Positions 1 to 8,491 of a stretch of DNA of 20,133 nt are shown here, piece by piece. This DNA is from Candidatus Hydrogenedens sp. (lineage in GTDB: Bacteria > Hydrogenedentota > Hydrogenedentia > Hydrogenedentales > Hydrogenedentaceae): assembly GCA_035361075.1 (NCBI GenBank), contig DAOSBX010000054.1, forward strand, positions 1 through 20,133, in the 5' to 3' direction. The notes under the pieces are model-generated. The model did not search any database and had not been told where the DNA came from. It was given only the letters and a program-made list of their open reading frames with translations. Numbering within the stretch: the stretch's first letter is position 1; every line of letters starts with the position of its first letter. Position numbers and translations under genes: made by a program.

Positions 1-27
1 TGGATAGATTATACAACAAATTTAAAT

Positions 28-948
28 ATGAATGATTCAAAAAACAGGAAAAGTGTTGTTATACTTGGTCCTACGGCAAGTGGGAAAACTCGTTTAGGTG
101 TGCAACTTGCCCACAAGCTTAACGGAGAAATTCTTTCCGCTGATTCACGACAGGTTTATATTGGTCTTGATATCGGAACAGGAAAAGACCTTGATGAATA
201 TGAGGGTGTTTATCCGCCAGTGCGGTATCATCTTATTGATATTGTTCCCGTTGATTATGAATTTAGTTTATATGATTACCTTCGATGTTTCCGAGAAGCG
301 ATACAGGATGTGTTATCACGGGGAAAATTTCCTGTAATTGTTGGCGGAACAGGATTGTATCTTGAAAGTATTCTTGAAGGATATTCACTAACAAAGGCAC
401 CTCCGAATGAAGCGTTGCGAAACGAATTAAACAGTTTGGCAATTGAAGAATTACGGATAAAATTGATGCAACTCAAACCAAAACTTCATAACACTACTGA
501 TTTGTTAGATAAAGAGAGAATTATCCGTGCTATCGAGATTGCTATAGCAGAGAAAGAAGGTGGAGAGATTATCACGGTTCCACCATTACAATCCATTATT
601 TTAGGTGTCCGATGGGAACGTGATATTCTTAAAAATCGGATTTCAGAGAGATTAAAAAAGAGGCTTCAACAAGGGCTTATTGAAGAGGTAGAAAAACTTT
701 TAAACCATGGGGTATCTGAAGAACGACTTTTTCAATTAGGTCTGGAATACCGTTATGTACTTCTATTTTTACAGGGGAAAATTAAGAATAAAAACGATTT
801 GTTTCAGAAGTTACGTTCTGCTATCTGGGAGTTTTCAAGAAAACAAGAACATTGGTTCCGAAGATTTGAACGTTCAGGACACTATATTTATTGGATAACC
901 TGTGATGAGATAGAACAAGCATTAATATGGATAAAAAACAATTTATGA
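28..948 (+). CDS. miaA: tRNA dimethylallyltransferase (MiaA)
   Basis: Transfers a dimethylallyl group from DMAPP to N6 of adenosine 37 in tRNAs that read codons starting with U; cytosolic. Visible signatures: P-loop GPTASGKT at residues 14-21, DSRQVY at 39-44, VGGTGLYL at 105-112, and a C-terminal block with LGLEYRY and a SRKQEHWFRR segment that matches the family's KRQ..WFRR end. The 306-residue length is normal for MiaA. The ATG puts the P-loop about 13 residues in, as usual, but no clear Shine-Dalgarno sequence precedes it. The frame is also open from ATG back to base 1, so a start left of the window cannot be excluded. The last bases overlap the next gene, which suggests co-transcription. 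Confidence 0.95.
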   Translation: MNDSKNRKSVVILGPTASGKTRLGVQLAHKLNGEILSADSRQVYIGLDIGTGKDLDEYEGVYPPVRYHLIDIVPVDYEFSLYDYLRCFREAIQDVLSRGKFPVIVGGTGLYLESILEGYSLTKAPPNEALRNELNSLAIEELRIKLMQLKPKLHNTTDLLDKERIIRAIEIAIAEKEGGEIITVPPLQSIILGVRWERDILKNRISERLKKRLQQGLIEEVEKLLNHGVSEERLFQLGLEYRYVLLFLQGKIKNKNDLFQKLRSAIWEFSRKQEHWFRRFERSGHYIYWITCDEIEQALIWIKNNL

Positions 949-2282
949 ATGAAAAAATATCTGAATATTTGACTAAAAAAGCGACATTAACACCATGGTC
1001 TTTGGAGACACATTTGAACAAGGGGGTTGAACAGGTCGTTGTTATACCTGCATATAATGAATTTGCGGGAATTTTAACACTTTTTCAGTCACTAAGTATG
1101 AATCCTATTCAACTATGTGAAAAGACCTTGGTTATAGTAGTTGTGAATAATCAGAATGAGACGATATCACCACCTGAGGCATTAAAAAACAATCAAGAGA
1201 CTATTGAGTTTCTAAAAACATGTATGTATTCAAATCAAACACCTTTTCCCATTGGAATTATTGATGCGTCATCAGCGGGCTATGAATTTCCAGTAGGGCA
1301 AGGCGTTGGATTGGCTCGTAAAATTGGGCTCGACTGGGGTTTGCGATATTTGGCTGAAGAAGGAAATAGTTTTGGTGGACTAATCTGTTTAGATGCGGAC
1401 TGTACCGTTTCTGATAATTATCTTTTCACGTGGAATTCTTTTTTTAAAGAGAATCCTAATTCAGCAGGGGTTATGTATTCTGAACATCCGATAGAGCATA
1501 CACCGTTAGGTTTATGTATGCTTGCCTATGAAATTTATTTGCGAACCTATGAACTTGGATTATGTTATGCACAATCACCATATACCTTCCTGCCTATAGG
1601 TTCAACTATCGGTGTACCTGCGGTACTCTACGCAGCATCGGGAGGAATGAGTACACGTATTGCTGGGGAAGATTTTTATTTTCTACAACAACTTGCACGA
1701 ATCAGTGGAATTAAAAGGATTACTGAAGCCACTGTTTTTCCATCATCTCGTTTGTCAGAACGGGTACCTTTTGGAACAGGTGCTAAATTAAAACAATATA
1801 TGAATCAGCCTGAAAAACGTTTCTCTTTTTATCCATTTTCGGCGTTCGAAATTTTGAGAAGATGGATTCAGTGTCTTGACCATCCTGATGAAAATGCTGA
1901 ATACATGTTACTTCAAGCAGAAACTATACACCCAGAGTTGGCACACTTCCTCAGTTCTAACTACTGGCTTCAAAAAACAAGCAAGATATTTAAACAACAT
2001 AAGAACCGTAGTAGATTGATATATCATCTTCATGAATGGTTTGATGGTTTAAAAACACTTCGTCTGCTGAATCACTTAAAAGAATTTGCTTTTGTTGAGA
2101 CAACGGTTTTTGAGACATTAAAAGAATTTGTTGTTCGACTAAATATGAGTGAATTTGAACATATCAATTTTGAAAGCATCCAATATGAATATAACCAACA
2201 ACATGTCCTATTAAATACACTTCGAAAAAGTTGGGATAAATTAAAAATAGCAGGGATTAATTACCATTTGAACAGCAATTAA
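945..2282 (+). CDS. family-2-like glycosyltransferase
   Basis: Probable nucleotide-sugar-dependent glycosyltransferase of the GT-A fold. Counting from the upstream ATG at 927, the N-terminal part has the GT2-like strand VVVIPAYNE near residues 37-45, a second strand ending VVVNNQNE near 71-78, and a DxD-like metal/nucleotide motif LICLDADC at about 152-159, preceded by GVGLARKIGLD at about 126-136. The C-terminal 200 residues are helical and unassigned. There is no signal peptide or membrane segment, so it is probably cytosolic. Two starts are possible: ATG at 927 (overlapping miaA by 22 bp) or ATG at 945, which forms an ATGA overlap with the miaA stop. I chose 945 because that arrangement is typical of translational coupling. 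Donor and acceptor are unknown. Confidence 0.75.
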   Translation: MNEKISEYLTKKATLTPWSLETHLNKGVEQVVVIPAYNEFAGILTLFQSLSMNPIQLCEKTLVIVVVNNQNETISPPEALKNNQETIEFLKTCMYSNQTPFPIGIIDASSAGYEFPVGQGVGLARKIGLDWGLRYLAEEGNSFGGLICLDADCTVSDNYLFTWNSFFKENPNSAGVMYSEHPIEHTPLGLCMLAYEIYLRTYELGLCYAQSPYTFLPIGSTIGVPAVLYAASGGMSTRIAGEDFYFLQQLARISGIKRITEATVFPSSRLSERVPFGTGAKLKQYMNQPEKRFSFYPFSAFEILRRWIQCLDHPDENAEYMLLQAETIHPELAHFLSSNYWLQKTSKIFKQHKNRSRLIYHLHEWFDGLKTLRLLNHLKEFAFVETTVFETLKEFVVRLNMSEFEHINFESIQYEYNQQHVLLNTLRKSWDKLKIAGINYHLNSN

Positions 2283-2287
2283 TCCCT
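2252..2287 (-). terminator. inverted repeat, probable terminator between convergent genes
   Basis: A perfect 11-bp inverted repeat (AGGGATTAATT at 2252-2262 and its complement at 2277-2287) encloses a 14-nt loop. It overlaps the glycosyltransferase stop codon. On the minus strand the stem is followed within a few bases by a T-run (complement of 2241-2247), so it best serves as terminator for the cysteine-rich gene ending at 2333. On the plus strand there is no good T-run. Confidence 0.5.
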
Positions 2288-2332
2288 TAGGATAGGAGGT
2301 ATAGGGTAAGTTTGTCAGGGATAGGCTACATT

Positions 2333-2743
2333 TTAGGCTTTAGTAGATTCGCAACAAGAACTACAACAGGAACATGTATCTTTACATGAGCAAGCAGTAT
2401 TTTTTGCTTCGTTTCCAGCACATTTACATGCAGTGCAACAAGAACAGTTATTGCAGGATGTATTTGAACTTACATTTTTCTTTTCAGCATTTCCTTCATC
2501 TTTTTTATCACAGGGCTTGGAATTACAGCAAGGTGAGTTAGATGATTTTTCTTTGTCATTAGACTTTACAGATTTGTCATTTGGACATGCTTGTTTTGCG
2601 GAGGAACAACATGACGAAGATTTCATGTATGGGCAACCAGAACTACCCTTGCCTTCTTTACTTTGCTCTGCAAATAGCGACATAGTTACAACAAGAGTGG
2701 CAACCACTATCAATGATAAGGTAATAATTTTTTTCGACTTCAT
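2333..2743 (-). CDS. exported cysteine-rich protein, metallothionein-like
   Basis: A 136-residue protein with an N-terminal signal peptide (lysine-rich start, hydrophobic stretch about residues 7-24, likely cleavage after LFA at 25). The mature part has 20 cysteines and is otherwise Ser/Lys/Asn/Asp-rich and low in hydrophobic residues. Cysteines occur as CC, CxC and CxxC, densest in the last 40 residues (for example CNNCSCCTACKC and CSCKDTCSCCSSCC). Such spacing suits thiolate metal binding, though multiple disulfides are equally possible outside the cytoplasm. A good ribosome-binding site (AAGGAG) lies upstream of the ATG. I recognise no named family; the metal-binding role is inferred from composition alone. 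It lies downstream of the DUF996 gene on the same strand but 218 bp away, so it is probably transcribed separately. Confidence 0.75.
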   Translation of the reverse strand: MKSKKIITLSLIVVATLVVTMSLFAEQSKEGKGSSGCPYMKSSSCCSSAKQACPNDKSVKSNDKEKSSNSPCCNSKPCDKKDEGNAEKKNVSSNTSCNNCSCCTACKCAGNEAKNTACSCKDTCSCCSSCCESTKA

Positions 2744-2961
2744 CTTACTTCTCCTTCTTGATTAGGTTTAATCAACTTTTGTCATATATAACATCCATAT
2801 CATTTTGTTTTATTCCACAAAAATTTAATTATTTTAAGAACCCAATAAAAGTTGTTATATTTCTTTGAAGTCCTAAAACATCTATTTATACTTACTCACG
2901 AAGGACAAAGGACTATTGATAACTTAAAATTAAATACATTCAATAAAGTAAATAGTATCCA

Positions 2962-3537
2962 TTAAGGACTACTTGTCGGCTGAGGAGGCGGTGTTTCTTT
3001 TGACTGGGGGATAGAGTAAAACGCTACCGCAATTAATATCCACCCAACATACATAGCCAGAAAACCCAGCCCAAACAATATAATACCCACAGCCCCCCAA
3101 AAAATAATATTCCCTGCCAGGTTAAAAAGATTTACCCCGGTATACTGTCCTAAAAGATCAAAACTCTGTTTGTAAAAATAAGAACCGAACACAAATATAA
3201 TATAAAAGATTAGTATTGCAAAGATTATCCCGAATCCGAACATTGCCATACCTGCATCCTCTCTGCCTGAGGACTCGGATAACAACATCGCAGGAAGAAG
3301 AGAACCTAAACCTAATATTAAAGCAATAAATATCCCCACAAAACCCATTACCCAGCCAATAAGGAATTTGTTAAAAATATTTTTATCATTATAAATTTGA
3401 GAGAAATTGTACATGGATATTAATAACAAAATAATTCCTGCTATACTAAGCAAAAAGCCAATATATGGAATAGGCGTTAATAAAATAAACATAGTCCCTA
3501 ATAAACCGAAATTTTTTTCTTTTCCATTATTGTTCAT
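2962..3537 (-). CDS. DUF996-type integral membrane protein
   Basis: A 191-residue polytopic membrane protein with about five hydrophobic segments, roughly at residues 12-42, 58-88, 99-120, 140-160 and 162-178. The early segment (LLGTMFILLTPIPYIGFLLSI) and the C-terminal pattern (a Leu/Phe-rich 'LFNLAGNIIFWGAVGII' helix followed by a GW-ILIAVAFYSIP helix) resemble the DUF996 family found in archaea and bacteria, whose function is unknown. A short Pro/Ser-rich tail follows. An AAGGAG ribosome-binding site sits 6-7 bases before the ATG. The gene is divergent from the truncated hydrolase at 3668, and the 130-bp AT-rich gap between them must hold both promoters. Confidence 0.72.
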   Translation of the reverse strand: MNNNGKEKNFGLLGTMFILLTPIPYIGFLLSIAGIILLLISMYNFSQIYNDKNIFNKFLIGWVMGFVGIFIALILGLGSLLPAMLLSESSGREDAGMAMFGFGIIFAILIFYIIFVFGSYFYKQSFDLLGQYTGVNLFNLAGNIIFWGAVGIILFGLGFLAMYVGWILIAVAFYSIPQSKETPPPQPTSSP

Positions 3538-3667
3538 AATTTATCTCCTTTTTTAATTAGAGTTTATAATATTATACATAAAGGTTCCATATAAAGCAAT
3601 AGAAATTTATATTGATTTGCTGTTTACAATATAATATGAAAGAAAAAAAATATAAGGAGTTTTCGTT

Positions 3668-4150
3668 TTGGAAGTTAAAGTTTATGAAATTACACCGTTT
3701 TTAGTAAATACTTATATTTTGATTGATAATGGGGAAGCTATTGTCATTGACCCCAGAGAATCAAATTTAAGACTGATTAAAGATTTAGAGAAATTGAATG
3801 TAAAAGCCGTGATAAATACCCATTGCCATATTGACCATTGTGGGGGTAATGCAAGTGTTTGCAGAGCAACATCAGCACCTTTATTGATGCATCCAGAAAA
3901 TGAGGTTGTCCTGCAAACATTGGGACAACAGGCACTATTATTCGGTGTCCCTTTCCAGGCATCTCCTCCCCCTGATGATTATTTGCAAGAAGGAGACGAA
4001 ATTAAAGTAGGCAATTTAACATTAAAGGTGTTATATACCCCGGGACATGCCCCGGGACATATCTCCCTTGCAGGAGATGGCTTTGTCTTTGTAGGGGATG
4101 TGCTATTCCAGGGTTCTATCGGTCGAACCGAAATTAAACAATTCATATAA
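3668..4150 (+). pseudogene. C-terminally truncated metallo-beta-lactamase-fold hydrolase (glyoxalase II-like)
   Basis: The first 155 residues are a clean MBL-fold hydrolase of the small glyoxalase II-like group: HxHxDH metal motif at residues 52-57 (THCHIDH), next His ligand in TPGH at 127, and bridging Asp in VGDVLF at 144. Intact relatives run to about 205-215 residues, continuing after 'GSIGRT' with a helix and a final PGHG-type histidine. Here the reading frame diverges right after GSIGRTE and stops at residue 160, so the last metal ligand and C-terminal helices are missing. I see no continuation in the other two frames, so this is more than a single frameshift. The start is a TTG, supported by AAGGAG at 3654-3659. 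A TATAAT hexamer at 3630-3635 may be its -10 box, but no well-spaced -35 is seen. Probably inactive, unless a truncated form has been retained. Confidence 0.8.
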
Positions 4151-4366
4151 AGGAAATGTTGACCCAAGGCAGATGAGGGATATTAACATTTATGGGTATG
4201 TTTCCTTTTTACAATTGATGTGTTCATTCTTATCAAGAGATTTTTTTAGATTTAGACATTTCAAAGATTATTTAATATTGATTTTGATATTGTTATATGT
4301 AATAATATTTATTGTGTTTGTAAATCTTTTTATTAATATTAACCCTTAATCATAGGAGGCGGTATT

Positions 4367-5344
4367 ATGAGAAAATTAAGAAAAGGTTTTACTCTGATTG
4401 AGCTTCTCGTCGTTATTGCCATTATCGGCATCCTTGCGGCAATATTATTGCCTGCGTTGGCACGTGCTCGTGAAGCGGCACGTCGTTCCAGTTGTCAGAA
4501 TAACTTAAAGCAATGGGGAATAGTATTTAAGATGTATTCAGGAGAATCCAAAGGAGAACGCTTTCCCCGAATTTTAGTAAGAGATGGTAACGAGGCGATA
4601 TTTCGCGATTGCGATACAGCAAACCCAGCACTATCCACTTATGGTGGTTTATTTATTGCTATGGGTCCAGACCCAACAACGATTTATCCGGAATATCTTA
4701 CCGACCCTGCTATTTGTTTTTGCCCTTCCGATGCACAAAGCACCATAAATGATGTAACAAATGATGAGACAGGCGAGAATACATTTGGCTGGCTCTGTAC
4801 CGATGCGAACTATGGAGCGGCGGCAGTTGATGAAAGTTATGCATATATAGGTTGGGTTTTTGACCGTGCGGAGACAACAGACGCTCCTATTTCATTTCCT
4901 GCGTTACCGCCATTAATTCCCAATCCAATAACGGGACCTGGCCAATTGGTTCAGGCGGCGATAAGGGCATTGGTTCCTGTATATCAAAATCCTTCTACTT
5001 GGCCGAAGTACATAGATTCGGATATCCCTGTTGACCCTGGATATGGTAATGGAGGCGGTTCAACAGTATATCGGTTAAGAGAAGGTATCGAACGATTTCT
5101 AATAACTGATATTAACAATCCAGCGGCAACAGCCCAAGCACAAAGTTCCGTTTGGATTATGTTTGACCATGTTGCCACAGACCCAGCAGGGTTTAATCAC
5201 ATTCCTGGTGGTTCAAATGTTCTCTATTTAGACGGACATGTTGAGTTCATTCGTTATATTGCAGAAGATTTGAACAATCCGACAGGTGCCAGTACTCCTC
5301 CTGTAAATGCTGGTGTAGCACAAGTTATTGGAATTTTCTTCTAA
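4367..5344 (+). CDS. prepilin-type N-terminal domain / DUF1559-like secreted protein
   Basis: Pseudopilin-like protein, probably processed by a prepilin peptidase and exported through a type II secretion or type IV pilus-like machine. The N-terminus has the classic cleavage site: basic leader ending in G7, then FTLIELLVV with Glu at mature position 5, followed by a hydrophobic helix to about residue 32 and an Arg-rich stretch (AREAARRSSCQNNLKQ). The C-terminus carries the 'GGSNVLYLDGHVEFIR' motif near residues 281-296, typical of the DUF1559/H-x9-DG pilin-like families of Planctomycetes and related phyla. Here the His sits one residue further from DG than usual. The middle part contains many prolines and cysteines and is unassigned. 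AGGAGG at 4354-4359 is a strong ribosome-binding site. A strong terminator follows, so it is probably a one-gene transcript. Confidence 0.9.
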   Translation: MRKLRKGFTLIELLVVIAIIGILAAILLPALARAREAARRSSCQNNLKQWGIVFKMYSGESKGERFPRILVRDGNEAIFRDCDTANPALSTYGGLFIAMGPDPTTIYPEYLTDPAICFCPSDAQSTINDVTNDETGENTFGWLCTDANYGAAAVDESYAYIGWVFDRAETTDAPISFPALPPLIPNPITGPGQLVQAAIRALVPVYQNPSTWPKYIDSDIPVDPGYGNGGGSTVYRLREGIERFLITDINNPAATAQAQSSVWIMFDHVATDPAGFNHIPGGSNVLYLDGHVEFIRYIAEDLNNPTGASTPPVNAGVAQVIGIFF

Positions 5345-5364
5345 TATTTTATAGAGAAAAAGGT

Positions 5365-5406
5365 AAGAAGCAGGGGCTAAATAGTATTTGCCCTTGCTTC
5401 TTTTTT
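5365..5406 (+). terminator. rho-independent terminator of the pilin-like gene
   Basis: An 11-bp stem (GAAGCAGGGGC at 5367-5377 with GCCCTTGCTTC at 5390-5400, one G-U pair) extends to 13 bp with flanking AA/TT. It has a 12-nt loop and runs straight into six T residues. It lies 20 bp after the stop codon. Confidence 0.92.
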
Positions 5407-5558
5407 AATTGGTTTTTCTTTTCTTTCTTGTTTTAAATTGTTTTTATGCGAGTAAGACATTTTATTGTTTTTGTAATCATTTCTCGATATTTTTTATTAT
5501 TCATGTCATTCTTGTTGGTCAATATTTTAAATTTTAATTATAGAAGGATTTTTTGTAT

Positions 5559-6626
5559 ATGGGTAAAAAGAATGAGCCATTAAAAATAGGTATAATTGGT
5601 TGTGGTGCAATTGCGCAGGAACGGCATTTACCTTACTGGCGAGAACTTGAAGAGGAAGGTCGAGTAATAATTGCGGGTTTGTGCGATACAATTATCGCCC
5701 GTTGCGAAAGTGAAGCAAAACTATGTAGGCAAGCGAAGGTATATTCTGACTATAAAGAGATGTTGAAAAAATGTTCTTTTGATATTATAGACGTTTGCAC
5801 GCAAAATCGTCTTCACGCACCAATGACCATATCCGCATTACATGCAGGTGCTCATGTTCTTGTAGAAAAGCCTATCGCTATGAACACAGCCGAAGCGAAG
5901 AAGATGCTTGATGTTGCCAAAAAGAATAAGAGGAAGTTGATGGTTGCCCAGCATATGCGTTTTGAGGCAGGTGCAGAGAAGTTAAAGGAGGTTGTTGATA
6001 GAGGGGTTCTGGGAAATATTTATACGGCGGAGGCAAAATGGCTCCGCAGACGAGGTATTCCTGGCTGGGGCAAATTTCATATTGCAAAAGAGTCACGTGG
6101 CGGACCGTTAATCGATATTGGTGTCCATATGATAGATTTATGCTACTGGCTCATGGGCTGTCCGAAGCCTGTATCTGCCTCGGCGAAGGTATATCGTATG
6201 TTTGGAGACCGTCTGGATTTATTTAATGCTGATTGGGGTGTTCCTTATAATGTTAAAGAATTTGATGTGGAAGATTATGCAACTGGATTTGTAAGATTTG
6301 AAAATGGTGTGACAATGCAAATACGTTTCTCCTGGGCGGCAAATATTCCGGAAGAGGTTTATAATGTTACTGTGTTAGGTGATAAAGCAGGCTTAACAAC
6401 ACATCCTCCGGGCGTATATTCTGCAGACCATTCATCATTAACACGTTATACATGGGATTGGTTATCTCAGGAAGATGGGCATCGAAAAGAAATTCGACAC
6501 TTTACCGAATGTGTAGAACAAGATAAGTCGGTTATTGTTCAGCCGGAGCAATCATTGAATGTGCAAAAAATTATAGATGCACTTTATGAATCATCAACGA
6601 AGAATAAAGAGGTAGTTATTCGATAA
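5559..6626 (+). CDS. Gfo/Idh/MocA-family NAD(P)-dependent oxidoreductase
   Basis: Cytosolic dehydrogenase that oxidises or reduces a sugar, inositol or similar polyol using a nicotinamide cofactor. The N-terminal Rossmann motif GIIGCGAIAQ is at residues 11-20, the family's EKP motif (LVEKPIA, catalytic-region Lys104) at 102-108, and the C-terminal-domain signature GGPLIDIGVHMIDL at 181-194, with Asp186 and His190 as likely active-site residues. Length 355 is typical. An in-frame TTG at 5553 is possible, but the AAGGA at 5544-5548 is better spaced (10 nt) for the ATG at 5559. The isomerase-like gene starts 75 bp downstream on the same strand, and no terminator separates them, so they probably form one transcript. 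The substrate cannot be told from sequence. Confidence 0.92.
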   Translation: MGKKNEPLKIGIIGCGAIAQERHLPYWRELEEEGRVIIAGLCDTIIARCESEAKLCRQAKVYSDYKEMLKKCSFDIIDVCTQNRLHAPMTISALHAGAHVLVEKPIAMNTAEAKKMLDVAKKNKRKLMVAQHMRFEAGAEKLKEVVDRGVLGNIYTAEAKWLRRRGIPGWGKFHIAKESRGGPLIDIGVHMIDLCYWLMGCPKPVSASAKVYRMFGDRLDLFNADWGVPYNVKEFDVEDYATGFVRFENGVTMQIRFSWAANIPEEVYNVTVLGDKAGLTTHPPGVYSADHSSLTRYTWDWLSQEDGHRKEIRHFTECVEQDKSVIVQPEQSLNVQKIIDALYESSTKNKEVVIR

Positions 6627-6701
6627 CTATTTTTTGAACTTTCACCTTTATCATAAGTATTATAAAATTTCAGATTTCAACATATAAAAGGAGTAAAAAT
6701 T

Positions 6702-8297
6702 ATGGCTACATCTAAAAAAGTGGTATATCTTGTTAATAATGGCGATTTTCGGGATGCGGCATGTCGCGTCGGCTGGCAAATGCAGGAAAAAACGTTAGGC
6801 TTGTTGCAGAAATCCCTAAAAAAATTAGGGTATCAAACTAAAGTTTTGCCAGGTTATGATACAAAGAAGAAACATGGCTTTATTACGAGGCAATGTGAAG
6901 GGATACACGTATTTTCTCAAATTGAGCCTGATGCTCCTGTTATTGTTGTGCTCAATATCTGGGCATACGCTCATCACGTTGCTGGTCCGTTAGCAACGCA
7001 TCGTGGTCCTATATTATTATTGGCGAATTTTGATGGGACATGGCCAGGGCTTGTTGCTTTGTTAAATCATTCTGCTTCTTTAGACCGATTAAATATTCCA
7101 CATTCAAGATTGTGGAGTGAGACTTTCTCTGATGACCCTGTATTCATGAAGAAATTAAAGGATTGGTTGGATACAGGAAAAGTTGTTCATGATTTAAGTC
7201 ATCTAACGAATGCAGAAAAGTTAAGTATTCCCCCATCTGCAGAACAGTTTGGTAAGAAATTGGCTGAGGATATATTACGTCAACGGCGAATTATGGGACA
7301 GTTTGACCCTGGCTGTATGGGCATGCTCAATGCAGTAATGGACCCTGCCAAATTAGGTGCGGTTGGCATGCCTATTGAGTATTTAAACCAATCTGATTTG
7401 TTGGCAGAAATGAATCTTGTATCGGATGAAGAAGCACAAAAGCACTTAGACTGGCTTGTTAAAAAAGGTGCTTGGTTTGATTGGGGCACAAATAAATTTA
7501 CAGACCTTGTATATGACCAGGTACTTTCGCAAATGAAAATGTATAGTGCGGTAGCGCGTATGGTTGCGAGGTATGGATTAAGTGCTGTGGGTGTGCCATA
7601 TCAGTATGGTTTGGTACGTTGTTGTCCTGCATCTGACTTAGTTGAGGGTATGCTTAATAATTCAGACCGTCCTCCTGTTCGTGACCCAGAAACGAAACAA
7701 ATTATTTTTGATGGTAAACCTATTGTTCACTTCAATGAAGGGGATATTGGTGCTGGAGTTCCTCAACTCTTACTATGTGAAATTTATTCACGCAAAAAGA
7801 TGCCACCTGAAACAACTCTTCATGATGTTCGTTGGGGACGTGAATTTGAAGGTAAATTCCTTTGGATATTCCTTATTTCAGGTGGAGCACCTCCAGCCCA
7901 CTTTGGTGGCTGGAAAAATACCAAGGTATACCGCCAACCACCAATGTACTTCCCACTTGGAGGTGGAACATGTTCAGGGGTATCAAAACCAGGAGTTATT
8001 ACCTGGGCAAGATGTTATGAGGCTTATGGTAAATTAGGTATGGACTGTGGACTGGGAGAAGTTGTCGAGGTTCCCGAAGAAGAGTTACAAGACCGTCTAA
8101 AAAGAACTACGCCAGAATGGCCAATTGCTAATGTTCATATTCCAGGGTATGACCGAGACCAATTAATGTCTTCACATATGTCAAATCATATTGTAATCGG
8201 ATACGGTGATGTATTGGCGGAACTTGTGGCTACCTGTCGTGCGTTAGGTATTCCTACACGTGTTGCTGGTGAAGCCCGAAAGAGATTTCTAAAATAA
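6702..8297 (+). CDS. L-fucose/L-arabinose isomerase-fold protein
   Basis: A 531-residue protein resembling the fucose/arabinose isomerase superfamily, which interconverts aldoses and ketoses with a divalent metal. Likely metal or active-site blocks are HFNEGDIGAG (Glu346, Asp348), TTLHDVRWG (Asp375), and SNHIVIGYGD near the C-terminus (His496), in the same order as the Glu-Asp-His triad of FucI. The assignment of individual residues is by pattern only. No signal peptide, so cytosolic. AAAGGAG at 6687-6693 is well placed for the ATG. Pairing with the upstream oxidoreductase suggests a small sugar-modifying operon. Many distant members of this superfamily have no known substrate, so I do not call it FucI. 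Confidence 0.82.
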   Translation: MATSKKVVYLVNNGDFRDAACRVGWQMQEKTLGLLQKSLKKLGYQTKVLPGYDTKKKHGFITRQCEGIHVFSQIEPDAPVIVVLNIWAYAHHVAGPLATHRGPILLLANFDGTWPGLVALLNHSASLDRLNIPHSRLWSETFSDDPVFMKKLKDWLDTGKVVHDLSHLTNAEKLSIPPSAEQFGKKLAEDILRQRRIMGQFDPGCMGMLNAVMDPAKLGAVGMPIEYLNQSDLLAEMNLVSDEEAQKHLDWLVKKGAWFDWGTNKFTDLVYDQVLSQMKMYSAVARMVARYGLSAVGVPYQYGLVRCCPASDLVEGMLNNSDRPPVRDPETKQIIFDGKPIVHFNEGDIGAGVPQLLLCEIYSRKKMPPETTLHDVRWGREFEGKFLWIFLISGGAPPAHFGGWKNTKVYRQPPMYFPLGGGTCSGVSKPGVITWARCYEAYGKLGMDCGLGEVVEVPEEELQDRLKRTTPEWPIANVHIPGYDRDQLMSSHMSNHIVIGYGDVLAELVATCRALGIPTRVAGEARKRFLK

Positions 8298-8351
8298 TTA
8301 TAGAAATAAAGCGTATTTTTGAATAGAAATAATTAGATACTGAACATTCTC

Positions 8352-8375
8352 AGGGGCAATTTGTAAGTTGCCCCT
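8352..8375 (+). terminator. stem-loop after the isomerase-like gene
   Basis: A perfect 8-bp stem (AGGGGCAA at 8352-8359 with TTGCCCCT at 8368-8375) with an 8-nt loop lies about 55 bp after the stop codon. Only a poor T-run follows (AAATTACTTTT), so termination may be partial. It separates the oxidoreductase/isomerase pair from the next gene. Confidence 0.6.
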
Positions 8376-8491
8376 AAATTACTTTTCCGTGGCTATCATA
8401 TTTGTTTAGAGGATTGATATGTAAATTTGATATTGTATCTATACAAAACAAAATTTATCAGTAGTAAATTAAGAACAAGGAAAAGGGTAAT

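Noticed and set aside
2433..2765. 110-residue plus-strand frame opposite the cysteine-rich gene
   Set aside because: It mirrors the repeated Cys/Ser codons of the minus-strand gene, which has a signal peptide and good RBS.
4038..4061. Near-perfect 12-bp tandem duplication (CCCCGGGACAT plus one base)
   Set aside because: It codes PGHAPGH, a form the family has anyway; more likely codon coincidence than a repeat element.
4098..4349. 83-residue plus-strand frame after the hydrolase, with a Leu/Ile/Val-rich end
   Set aside because: It starts inside the hydrolase frame, has no RBS, and its hydrophobicity comes from AT-rich DNA; no match to the missing hydrolase C-terminus.
8401..8491. TTGATA-like elements upstream of the exported hydrolase
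   Set aside because: Two -35-like hexamers (8414-8419, 8427-8432) lack a matching -10 at proper spacing, so no promoter is called.
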